From: Escarpia spicata | Taxonomy: Eukaryota; Annelida; Polychaeta; Sabellida; Siboglinidae | Length of the DNA stretch: 64,000 nt | Direction: 5' to 3' | Assembly: GCA_963995525.1 (NCBI GenBank) | Contig: OZ023208.1 | Span: 20,910,295-20,974,294, forward strand | Shown here: positions 44,777-54,689 of the stretch, piece by piece | Layout: each line of letters starts with the position of its first letter | Numbering within the stretch: position 1 is the first letter of the stretch | Position numbers and translations under genes: made by a program | Notes under the pieces: model-generated | Told to the model about the DNA's origin: nothing | Database searches by the model: none | Seen by the model: only the letters and a program-made list of their open reading frames with translations

Positions 44777-45737
44777 AGACAGAGAGGTTTCTAATGTTGA
44801 TGATGGTGTTGATGAGGCTACTGATGTTTATGGCAGTCAAAGTGACCTAGGTCTACATGGAGTGTACACAGCTAGCGAGGTTAAGAGAGGCATACTTGTG
44901 AACATGGAGTTAAATGGACACAATGTGTCAATGCTTGTAGATATTGGGGCGGCGGTGTCTATTGTACCGGAGAATGTGTACAAAAATGTCTTGCGTAGCT
45001 TTCCACTAGAACAAACCGGTCTGAAGCTAAGGTTATACACCGGAGAACCAATCCCATTGGCAGGTAAAGTGTGTGTGCCTGTCAGATATCGTGGTAACAA
45101 GCATTCATTGCAGGTGTTTGTGGCGAAAAGGTCACGACCAGCATTGATGGGGCGGGATTGGTTAAAGCAGATACCACTTAACTGGGGTGCAATTTTCAGT
45201 GTCAATCCCCAGATCGCTACAGAAGTAGACCAGTTGTTGATGGATATCGAGGACTGTGTCCGAAACTGTCGGGAATGCAGCCAGGCAGCGAGCACGCCGA
45301 AGGTAGCACCACTGGCGCCATGGCCGGGGGCTACGGGACCATGGGAACGTATCCATGTGGATTTTGCAGAAAAAGACGGACAGAACTTCCTTGTCGTGGT
45401 GGATAGTCATTCAAAGTGGCTGGAAGTGGCCTCAATGTCTCGCACTACTGCAAGCAAGACGACAGTGCAACTGAGAAGAATGTTCACAGCATTTGGCTTA
45501 CCACGCGAGGTGGTATCTGACAACGGACCTCAGTTCGCTTGCGAGGAATTTGGTCGTTTCTTGAGGTTGAATGGCGTCAAGCACATACGGTGTCCAGCTT
45601 ACCACCCGGCGACGAACGGCCTCGCGGAGAGAAATGTCCAGACGTTCAAGAAGATGCTTGCAAAATTCAACAGCCAGCTACCATTGCAACACCATCTGTC
45701 GGACATACTGTTTCACACCGCATTCGCTTACGGATAA
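44742..45737 (+). CDS. Protease-integrase fusion without reverse transcriptase
   Basis: One open frame of 331 residues. The protease flap region is followed by an active-site segment VDIGAAVSIV, where the usual Thr/Ser after Asp is Ile, and by MGRDWL. Near 45225 it passes directly into the C-C half of an integrase zinc finger (CVRNCREC) and the integrase core with catalytic Asp in HVDFAEKDG, Asp in VVSDNGPQF and Glu in GLAERNVQ. The whole RT and RNase H have been removed in frame. A stop at 45737 precedes the rest of integrase in another frame. By family knowledge such a copy needs RT supplied in trans. Confidence 0.85.
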   Translation: MCKSKGRREISVDREVSNVDDGVDEATDVYGSQSDLGLHGVYTASEVKRGILVNMELNGHNVSMLVDIGAAVSIVPENVYKNVLRSFPLEQTGLKLRLYTGEPIPLAGKVCVPVRYRGNKHSLQVFVAKRSRPALMGRDWLKQIPLNWGAIFSVNPQIATEVDQLLMDIEDCVRNCRECSQAASTPKVAPLAPWPGATGPWERIHVDFAEKDGQNFLVVVDSHSKWLEVASMSRTTASKTTVQLRRMFTAFGLPREVVSDNGPQFACEEFGRFLRLNGVKHIRCPAYHPATNGLAERNVQTFKKMLAKFNSQLPLQHHLSDILFHTAFAYG

Positions 45738-46299
45738 AACGCCGTCGGAGTTGTTCCTGAACCGAGCGCCACGCACCAGACTTGCGATGACGAAACCCAG
45801 TCTCGAAGCAAAAGTGCAAGATCGGCAATTAAAGCAGAAACAACAGCATGATGGAGCTCATTCACGTATTCGCAAGTTCGACGTCTACCAGAGAGTGAGA
45901 GTCAGAAACAGGAGAGGAGGAATGGAGAAGTGGACACTGGGAACGGTGGTCAGAGTTTTAGGGCCACTGACATATTTGGTCAGTCTGCCAGGAAACAGGA
46001 GGCGATCCGTTCATGTGGACCACATGGTCGCGAATGATGACCACCCAGCTACACCAGAAGGTTGGAGCGATGTCGCGATTGCACCTCCCATTGTCGTGAC
46101 ATCCGAGCCAGAGCCTGTAGTGGTTGATCCGGTCGATCCGGTCGATCCGGTCGATCCAGTAGGTCATGGAGGGCAAACAGAACAAGCACCTAAGGCACCT
46201 AACGGGTTAGGGTCACCAACACCGATTGTCCCTCAGTCGCCAGCTGCTGTCAGGCGTTCATCACGAGCTATCAAACCTGTTGTTAAGTTGAATTTGTGA
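45738..46299 (+). pseudogene. Integrase C-terminal part, shifted frame
   Basis: The continuation of integrase in another frame: TPSELFLNRAPRTRL, then an SH3-like C-terminal domain with WTLGTVVRVLGPLTYLVSL, and a tail with four tandem VDP units (46128-46157) and a basic end. No recognised chromodomain. The shift is likely a small indel near 45735. Confidence 0.75.
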
Positions 46300-46384
46300 T
46301 TATTCACCCAGTTACTCTTAATATAAGCTTGCTATATTAGTCGCAGATGGTTCTTTAGAATAGTTCTATTTTAAGGTGGAGAAA

Positions 46385-46550
46385 TGTTGTATATTGATGT
46401 AACGGGTACTAGTTGTAAGTGTCCGTCCGTGTTTTGTACCGTTTCTGCAATACATACCAGAGGCACTCTGGGATACCGCCAACCTCATGTGTTGTTGATT
46501 ACTATTCGTAATATGTCTCCTTAAACATGTAAACTCCACAATACACAACA
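46385..46550 (+). repeat. 3' LTR of the small gypsy element
   Basis: A 166-base copy of the 5' LTR, preceded by a purine-rich tract and followed by the ATATA target duplicate. Confidence 0.93.
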
Positions 46551-46555
46551 ATATA

Positions 46556-47269
46556 AAACTAGATAAGCGAACGAAACATGTACAACTGCAAACACGTCCA
46601 AAACATTAAACTGAAAAGTCGCTAGCACCCTCACTGCTAGTCCGACCCCGATGGTGTTGGTACCGTATGAAAGCTAGCACTTTCTGTTATTCTATTGTCT
46701 ATCTAGATGTTCCAGTAACAATCCATAGAACACAAATAAACGGACCTAAAATCGGGACATTTTTTGTCTTCTGTACGGTTCCGAACGATGTTAGCGGCGG
46801 GTACGCAGTAACAAATCATCCGATTGCGGCTCTGCGTCTCATTTGCATAGCATTCAGACATTCGCACATTTAAACTGCGGCGAAATGGACGTGCTTTGAC
46901 GGCGGCGTTCTCGGAGTCGTCGTGACGCCACAATATGCCAAGCTACGGTGGTTAAAGGTCAAAGATAAACGAGATTGTGACGTAACGACTTGGGACGTCT
47001 TTGGAGTTTTCTATTGCATCATCACTTATTAAGAAGCTACCAGCGAATTCTGGTCGTTTTAGTCATACTCATGTTATTGATTTTTTTGGTAACAAAATGT
47101 TTTATAATAATAATAATAAGACAACTTCTATTGCGCCTAAATGCTTGGAAACCAAGCTCATAGGCGCATCAAAACAAAAGGATTGGTCAATCTCAACATC
47201 CATAAGTAGTTTTCCAGTTGTCAACAGATGGGTCAAGGCGCTAGGGAGCTACGGTGGATAAGCAAGGTA
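46556..47269. other. No gene recognised
   Basis: Non-coding sequence with short frames only. Confidence 0.5.
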
Positions 47270-49745
47270 TGTTTTTAAATGACGACGGAATCTAACACTA
47301 AGAGGAAGCATATATTCCAAAGAGTTGGTGCAGCAACAGAAAAAGCCCTAGTTCCAATGTTAGTGTTGACTCTAGGAACAAAAAGTAGGTCAGAACTAGA
47401 TGAAGCTGGATAGATTTTCTTACAGGAGTAAGCAATAAATGCAAATAAGATGATTGCTTATTGGACAGTGCCTTGTATGTAATGGTACAGATCTTAAATA
47501 TTATACGATATCGTACAGGAAGCCAATGCAAAGACTTCAAAAGTGGCACAGAGCGAGAAAAACGAGGAGATCTAGTAACTACTCTTGCTAGACAATTTTG
47601 GACACGCTAAAGTTTTGTGATATCCTTGCTAGCGATATTATAAAGGAGGGAACTGCAATAGTCAAGTCTGCTGCTAACAAGCGCTGTTGCGATAGTCTTA
47701 TCAACAGAAAATGACATATACCGGCGAATACGGCGAAGATCACGAATATGATAAAAACAGCAGCGACATGTTTGAGATTTATGTTATGTCTTTGTATAAC
47801 AGAGCTTAGTGGCGTGGTGTAAAGAGTAAAAAGCAAAGGCCCAAGAACAGAACCCTGGGTGACACCAAATAAAGCCGGCAGTGCAGCTGAAAAGCAGTTC
47901 TCAATCTTTATAGTTTGGTATCTATCAGTTAGATACGAAGAAAACCAGCTTAGAGCTGTGCCAGATATGCCGTACCACTTTAATAGGCGTTCAATGAGAA
48001 TGTTGTGATCAATCGTGTCAAACGCGGCAGAGAGATCTAGTAAGGTAAGTGCAGTCACTTTACCATTATTAATGTTCAAGTTAATGTCATTATGAACCTT
48101 TAAGAGGGCAGTCTCTGTTGAATGAAACTGCCTATATGCTGATTGTGACACATTAGTTTAAGACATTTGTGCTAATGTGAGACCTTAGACGACTTGCTAC
48201 AACCTTTTCTAGTATTTTGGAAATGAAACTGAGATTAGAAATAGGTCTATAACTGTTTAGGTCTTGCTTAGGCAGAGATGACTTCTTAAGAAGTGGTGTG
48301 ACATGGGCGTATTTAAAATCATCAGGAAAACAGCCAGAGTAAAGTGATGCATTTATAATATTTGTTATAGGTCCAATTAGTGTATCGAGACATGCTTTTA
48401 ACAGTATTGTTGGAAATGGATCAAGTGCACAAGATTTATTTGGAAAGACATAATTATTTTCCTAACTTCATCAACTGTTGCAGGTTCAAATGATACAAGT
48501 TGAGAATTTACTTGTGGAAAGTCCACACTGACATTACTTATATTATGACGTGGGAAAGCAGAACGAATAATACTGATTTTATTCTTGAAGTGACTAGAGA
48601 ACGAATCACATAGAGACTTAATTGACACATGATCAGGTAGCGATGGAGTAGGCCGTCTGTGTAGAATGCTATTGATGCAGTTCCATAACTGACGCGGATT
48701 ATCAGACTTATTTATGACCATATCTGTAAAATAATCTGATTTAGCATTAGCCATTTGTCTGTTACAGAGGTGACATTGCTTAGAATAGCGCGATCTATCT
48801 AATGGCGAGCGTGATTTGCGCCATACACGCTCTAAATAACGACGACGCCTTTTAGATAGTATAATTTCGGAAGTCATCCATGGAGCCGGTGGCCTTTCTG
48901 ACTCCCATTTGGATTTGATAGGTGCATGTTTGTCAAGTAGTGCATTGAGTACTTGACAGTACTGTTTATATAAGTCAAATAGATGTTTTTTTGGGTCTGT
49001 GATAAGGTCAGATATAAGGAGATCAGCCATTAAAGCTGTAATGTCAATCCTATGAATGGCTCTGTAAGACACATTGTGTTTCGATTGTAAAGGGGCTATA
49101 GAACCATTAATATTGGCAATGATAGTATGGTGGTCTGATAACCCATCTGAAACAGTAGGTGCTTGGATATTATTACAAGTTGAACTGGTTATCAAGAGGT
49201 CAAGCCAATGGCCATGTATATGTGTCGAAAAGTTAACATGTTGTTTCAAATCAAATGATGCCAGAATATCATCAAACGTAGTTGTAGTTGAAAAAGGTAT
49301 ATCCAAATGTAGATTAAAATCACCAAGAATGTAAAATTCTAAATGAATAACTGCCAGATTTTCCAACATATCCTGAAAGTCTTCAAAGAAATTGGCCGGA
49401 TGTCCTGGAGGGCGATAGATACAAACAAAGTGTGCGGAGAAAGAAGAATCTGAAATGTCAGCACAGATGAACTCAAAACTAGAGTATTCAGGGTTAGAAT
49501 GTAATTTAACTTTGAACTGCTGTGATATAAAAAAAGCCAACACCACCTCCACGGCCGACTAAACGTGGTCGATGGTGAAAGGTGTAGCCAGAAGGGGAAA
49601 CGTCAGCAATGCATGTATGTGTATCATGTGGTCTGAGCCAGGTCTCAGTTACAGCTAGAATGTTTATTTTCTTTGAAATTAATAAATCTTAAAGCGAGGC
49701 TGTCTTATCTCGTACAGATTTGTTTGGCCTAGTAAATATAACTGA
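47270..49745 (-). mobile_element. L2/CR1-like LINE with the RT active-site block deleted
   Basis: The minus strand encodes endonuclease (VTETWL near 49650, RGGGVGFFIS with a frameshift near 49545, GDFNLHLD near 49320, SDHHTI) and a long linker (to about 48400). Reverse transcriptase follows (SAYRQFHSTETALL, LLDLSAAFDTIDH near 48035, VTQGSVLGPLLFTLY near 47845). At about 47765 the frame jumps to a segment read HIRDLRRIR-like, then SSRLDYC and the C-terminal LLKSLHWLPVRYRI (about 47530). The YADD block between them is missing. The 5' end is truncated near 49745. Confidence 0.85.
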
Positions 49746-49749
49746 AAAG

Positions 49750-50073
49750 ATGGTTCTTCTGTCATCTCTAAACTTCTTACTCATATTGTAAACTTATCAA
49801 TAACTATTGGGGATATTCCCGATGATTTGAAGTTGGCTAGGGTTTTCTCACTATATAAGGACAATAATGAGACCGATGTTGGGAACTACAGACATTCTTC
49901 AATGTTAAATATACTTTCTGAAGTGTTCGAAACAATATCTTCAATCAATTCAATGACTTAATAGCTAAATTATTATATCAACTTCAATCTTATTTTCGGT
50001 CGTCGTATTCCACTGGTACATGCTTGATGCACCTAATTGATTCTATTAAGCAAGAAAGTGGTACTTAAGTAGG
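49750..50073 (+). mobile_element. LINE fragment (jockey/CR1-like), left part of the gypsy target
   Basis: The plus strand reads SSVISKLLTHIVNLSITIGD and DDLKLARVFSLYKDNNETDV, then broken RT finger motifs. It stops at the gypsy insertion (TAGG, 50070-50073) and continues at 58261. It lies head to head with the minus-strand L2-like LINE. Confidence 0.7.
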
Positions 50074-51120
50074 TGTGACAAGGTACCCTTTTGATACCGC
50101 TGCTCTCGCCAGGTGTCACCTCTAATTCTGTGCATACTGTTGTGTGCTGGCAAATCCGGTTTGCGCCAGTAATACAGTTTAGGCGGGAATCCCTGCCATG
50201 TTTTGCGGACAAGAAGTCTTCCGTTGTTTTAGTAAGGCAAAATCTCTATCAAGGTAAAATGATCTATGTATAATTTGTTCCTTCCACATCAGTAGACGGG
50301 AACAGTTTGTAAAGCATGCCGAGTGTATTACTACTCGAAATGCTTGTAAGATGTGTGTTTTCTGTGCACGCTGCGGCTGTAGCTGATCGGTGTTGGCCAA
50401 GTGCTGAAACTGCCAACTACGGAAGAATTAATCAACATTTAATTTGTTCCTGATAGATATTGGATAGCAGTTATCCGTGAGCTAATGTATTACAAAATTA
50501 GTTGTTATAAGAGTACCTTGAGGTGACAGGACTTGAACAATACTATATATTATGACGTAATGTGATCCTATGGATACTTTGATGTACTGTGGTACCTACG
50601 TTTATGACTGAAGGTAGCTATTACGATGCTTTGCAGACTAATCCACCAGGGGGCGACTGTTGAAGGGCCAACCCAGGGCTAGCTGCATCAGTCAACGGTA
50701 TGCACTATCATTATTCTAGTAATCTTAATACCCTCGCAATTGACATGTTTGTAGATTAACTGTTGTTATTATTTGACAGTTACCGTCATCGTAGGGTTCA
50801 GTAAGGTTGAACGTGTGCATTATTTTCTGTGTCTAAGGCACTAGATAATTATTCTGCACATGATTAATATTAGGACTTCCGTATTATTGTATAATAACAG
50901 ATCAGTGGTTATGCAAATACATGCATGTATGTTTAAGCAATTTAGTTAACACTGCATGAAAGCCAGGAGATGGTGTTTATTAATGATTTGTCTTGTTACC
51001 ATGCAGGGTGTCGTTGCCGTTCGCTTACCACACAATAAAACGTACCAGTCGTACACTTACATGTGTGACGTATGGTCTGTTTATGTGTCCCGCTTTGAAC
51101 ATCACTCGGCGGTCACTACA
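50074..51120 (+). repeat. 5' LTR of the large gypsy element
   Basis: A 1047-base repeat (TGTGACAAGG...CACTACA). Contains aataaa at 51034-51039. Compared with the 3' LTR I count about a dozen substitutions and a 13-base deletion (in the 3' copy near 58210). Confidence 0.95.
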
Positions 51121-51778
51121 AATGGCGCTGCGAGCAGGGTAAGTGGCTTATAAGGAACGGCAAGGACACCGAACCGGGGACCACAGGGCAGAAGATCCGG
51201 ACCTGGATTGGACCCGGTGAGACCGTGAAACATCAACCGGTGCTGCATACAGAGTAGATGTACCCCTGGGACAGGTTGAACATTCGAGGCTTGGATAGTA
51301 CCAGCAGGTGGCGCCTCACTCCGAAGCCTGCAAGAGGTGGCCGATGTGACTTATTCATTATACCAAGAACTCTGGTATACCTCTTGAACTGAAACTAGCA
51401 TGTTAACTGTCAACATTACTTGTGTTACACTGTATTTTTCATGTGACCCTGTTCAAGGGTGTTATTTGGACAGTGACTTGGGTTGTGGGTAAGAGATAAT
51501 TTGTGTCATTGTTGTCTTAGTGTTGATATTAATTACATCAACATGCTTAACAGTTGATCATATTTGTTTTTTATCAGTATTAGAAAACACTTTTCAATTG
51601 TGTAATTGACGGGATCCCTGGTTATTTGAGTTTTAGGGCGCAGAGTCAACCTCTTGCCTGTTCCTATCATTCCTTGCTTGAGGTGGCTGGATCGTTATTA
51701 TACATTATATTTGCGGCTTTATGATACCTATTCCATTATTGTGCCTGGTTGATTGTATTAGTTACCGAAGCAGAAACC

Positions 51779-52798
51779 ATGGCAGAAGCTGAGGAACAGA
51801 CGGAATTTGAGCGTTTGCAGGCCCACGTGAACCGGTTGCAGGAGCGGCTGAATGCCCTACCAGAGGCTCTGGGAGCTCAAGCAGTGCCTGTTCCAGTTGA
51901 ACAAGAGGTCAGGGTAGTCTTTGCCCCAAGAGAACGCAAGGTGAGAAAGTTTTCGGGTACTTCCACAGAGGAGTACTACCCAATACAGGATTTCTTGCAG
52001 GAGATCCAATCAGTGTTTGATGCGCGGCGCATGACACCAGCTGAAAGGGCTGACTACATCATTTCAAACCTTGAAGGCCCCGCACGTGAGGAAGTTAGGT
52101 ACAGGACGGCAGCTGAAAGAAGGGACCCCGGAAGGCTGCAGGAGATCCTGGAGGGGGTGTTTGGAGAAAAATTGACGTCAGCCCAGCTGTTGGCCCGTTT
52201 TCACAAAAGAAGACAAGAGCCAGGGGAGTCCCTCCAGCAATTCTGCCATCAACTAATGCAGATTGGGAGCAGGATCAAGGCAGTTGGTGGAAATGTGAAC
52301 CACCTCATGGGCGAGGTTTTTGCGGAGAATGTACGGGACATAAATCTTCGGCGGGAGCTCAAGAGGTTGAAACGGGAGAGACCAGTCATTAGTTTCTTTG
52401 ATCTAAGGGAAGCTGCCATCCTGTGGGTTGACGAAGGGGAGGATAAGCCAGTTCGTAGGACCGTTGGCGTACATCAGACGGAGGTGGCTGTAGTGCAAAC
52501 AGACAAGGTAGTTGAACTTCAGGCTACAGTTGAGAAACAGCAGAGAACACTGGATGATCTGGTAGCAGGCATGAAGAACTTGTTGGAAGCTCAGTCGAGT
52601 GGTGATAGGAAAGGAAGCTATGTGCAGGAACATAGGCCAAAGAAGCGACCACCATTGAAAGACGAGCAGGGCAGATTCATCTGCTACCATTGTAAAAAGC
52701 CTGGCCATACCAGAAGGGACTGCACAGAGAGGAAACAGAGTGGTGTTGTATTCAGGCAGGATGCTGATGTGAAGTCTACAGATACCGCGGGAAACTGA
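51779..52798 (+). CDS. Gag of the large gypsy element
   Basis: Start chosen at MAEAEEQTEF because its context (aaaccATGG) is strong; an upstream in-frame extension lacks an ATG. 339 residues. An N-terminal coiled coil (about 8-25, LQAHVNRLQERLNAL) is followed by a capsid-like helical region (about 50-230, with FSGTSTEEYYPIQDFLQEIQ) and a zinc knuckle CYHCKKPGHTRRDC (about 302-315). It forms the element's particle and packages RNA. No stops, so it is probably functional. Confidence 0.9.
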   Translation: MAEAEEQTEFERLQAHVNRLQERLNALPEALGAQAVPVPVEQEVRVVFAPRERKVRKFSGTSTEEYYPIQDFLQEIQSVFDARRMTPAERADYIISNLEGPAREEVRYRTAAERRDPGRLQEILEGVFGEKLTSAQLLARFHKRRQEPGESLQQFCHQLMQIGSRIKAVGGNVNHLMGEVFAENVRDINLRRELKRLKRERPVISFFDLREAAILWVDEGEDKPVRRTVGVHQTEVAVVQTDKVVELQATVEKQQRTLDDLVAGMKNLLEAQSSGDRKGSYVQEHRPKKRPPLKDEQGRFICYHCKKPGHTRRDCTERKQSGVVFRQDADVKSTDTAGN

Positions 52799-52824
52799 TT
52801 CCTCCTACTACTAAGAGCCAAGTA

Positions 52825-53301
52825 GTGGGGGGAGGGAGTCCGGCTCAGTCTACTCGACCCAGACGTCAGGACATTATCCACCGAGCAGTTGGGCGGTGTC
52901 CAGTCACTAAAGTGAAGATGGGAGGAGTAGAAGTGACTTGCCTCTTGGACACCGGTTCCATGGTAACAACAGTAACAGAGGGATTCTTTAGAAAGCACAT
53001 GTGTCCAACTGGAGATGTTGAGTCTACAAGTAGTTGGTTGAAGCTGAAGGCTGCAAATGGGTTGGACATCCCTTACATAGGTTATGTGGAACTGGATGTG
53101 GAGGTCTTGGGAAAAGTACTTCCTAAAAGAGGAATCCTTATCATAAAGGATCCCCAAGACCCCTCTATACAGCCCAGGAGGCAGGACATTCCCGGACTCT
53201 TAGGAATGAACGTGATAGGAGCTTGTAAGGAACTTCTTACACAAGACCGTGAAGTAACAGTAGTGGACCCAAATACTACAGGAGAGAAGGGCAGAGAATG
53301 A
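52825..53301 (+). pseudogene. Protease region of the large gypsy element
   Basis: In a frame different from Gag. The aspartic protease active site LLDTGSMVTTV is at about 52948-52980 and the closing LGMNVIG near 53200-53220. A frameshift at about 53300 breaks the link to RT. The zinc knuckle and protease are joined across the Gag stop, as expected for frameshifted gag-pol. Confidence 0.85.
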
Positions 53302-53498
53302 CCATCAGGTCAGAGGTTTTGCTAGGGTGACAGGACGGAGTGATGTTCGAGTACCGGCTGGATCAGTATCTAACGTAAAGGTGACTGGATTTCACAGGCA
53401 GCAAGGGGAATGTAATCAAACCATGATTGAACCACTCACAACAACTCTGCCAGGGAATCTTTTGGTAGTCAACACTCTTTCCCAGGCTGTAAAACTAC

Positions 53499-54689
53499 AT
53501 GGTTAGGATTGTTAACATGGGAAGTCAGGATGTGTGGCTGAAACCAAGGACCCGCATAGGACGGCTTCAAGACGTTGACATTGAGGAAGAAGAACCTAAC
53601 AGGGAGTTTGACTTCAGACAAGTCACGGTGGATGAAGTTGAAGTAAACATCAGCTTTGAATCAGGTGTGAAATCAGATGTGGATGAGTCAAAAGAACCTC
53701 CACTTCCAGTAGATTTCTCTCATCTGGTCAATGTCTGTTCAAAGACACAGTTGGACAAGTTGAGAGCCTTGTTCGAGAAGCATGCAGAAGTATTCGCTAA
53801 TAATGAAGAGTCACTGGGTTATACTGAGACAGTACGGCATCGTATCAGGCTGAAAGATGACATCCCTGTATCGCAGCCTTACAGAATGATTCCACCAACC
53901 CAGTACGAAGAGGTCAAGGAACACACCAAGACGCTGTTGCATAAAGGAATCATAAAGGAAAGTATGAGTCCATATGCCAGTCCAATAGTGTTGGTAAGGA
54001 AGAAAGACCAAAGTATCGGGCTTTGCGTAGACTACAGGCACCTCAATGCTAAGACAGTTCGTGATGCGTATCCCCTTCCAAGGATTGAAGAATCACTAGA
54101 TAGGCTCCATGGTGCAAAATGGTTTTCTGTGATGGACTTAGCCTCTGGGTTTAATCAAGTGGCCATGGAAGAGAAGGACCGTGAAAAGACAGCTTTCATT
54201 ACACCAATGGGTTTGTTTGAGTGTCTTCGGATGCCATTCGGATTGACAAATTCTCCAGCCACATTCCAGAGATTGATGCAAGGAGTGTTGGGAGATCAGA
54301 TGTTCCAGATTATGCTTGTTTATCTTGATGACATAATTGTATACAGTCAGACATTCGAAGAACACTTACATAAACTGGATATTGTCTTCTCAAGGCTGAG
54401 GAAGCATGGTCTATGCTTGAAACCAGAAAAGTGTCATTTCTTCAAGAGCGAGGTCAGATACTTGGGGCATGTGGTCTCTGAGCATGGAGTATCTCCAGAC
54501 CCAGACAAGATTACAGCTGTTGCCAACTGGGAGGTACCGAAGACTGTCAAGGAACTGCAAAGGTTCCTAGGTTTTGCCAGCTACTACCGACGGTTCATAG
54601 AACACTTCTCTCAGATAGCTAGACCTCTACACGAGGTGGTTGCAAATCTAACCAAGAATCACAAGAAACATGACAAGCCTATAGGATAA
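53499..54689 (+). CDS. Reverse transcriptase of the large gypsy element
   Basis: Open frame of 396 residues. RT motifs in order: YRMIPPTQYEEV (fingers), LCVDYRHLNAKTV, SVMDLASGFNQV with the first catalytic Asp, MPFGLTNSPATFQRLM, and the catalytic YLDDIIVYS (about 54328-54354). This is the only RT in the window with an unaltered catalytic block. The frame ends at an in-frame TAA at 54687, just before RNase H. The frame upstream is broken near 53490. Confidence 0.93.
   Translation: MVRIVNMGSQDVWLKPRTRIGRLQDVDIEEEEPNREFDFRQVTVDEVEVNISFESGVKSDVDESKEPPLPVDFSHLVNVCSKTQLDKLRALFEKHAEVFANNEESLGYTETVRHRIRLKDDIPVSQPYRMIPPTQYEEVKEHTKTLLHKGIIKESMSPYASPIVLVRKKDQSIGLCVDYRHLNAKTVRDAYPLPRIEESLDRLHGAKWFSVMDLASGFNQVAMEEKDREKTAFITPMGLFECLRMPFGLTNSPATFQRLMQGVLGDQMFQIMLVYLDDIIVYSQTFEEHLHKLDIVFSRLRKHGLCLKPEKCHFFKSEVRYLGHVVSEHGVSPDPDKITAVANWEVPKTVKELQRFLGFASYYRRFIEHFSQIARPLHEVVANLTKNHKKHDKPIG

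Larger units (their letters stand above)
43870..46550 (+). mobile_element. Small gypsy-type LTR element lacking reverse transcriptase
   Basis: Two 166-base LTRs (TGTTG...CAACA) flank the element, and ATATA duplicates (43865-43869 and 46551-46555) flank both. A tggcgaagag primer-binding candidate follows the 5' LTR and a purine tract (aaggtggagaaa) precedes the 3' LTR. It encodes Gag remnants, zinc knuckles, protease and integrase. Reverse transcriptase and RNase H are absent. Total 2.7 kb against roughly 5 kb for complete members. Confidence 0.93.
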
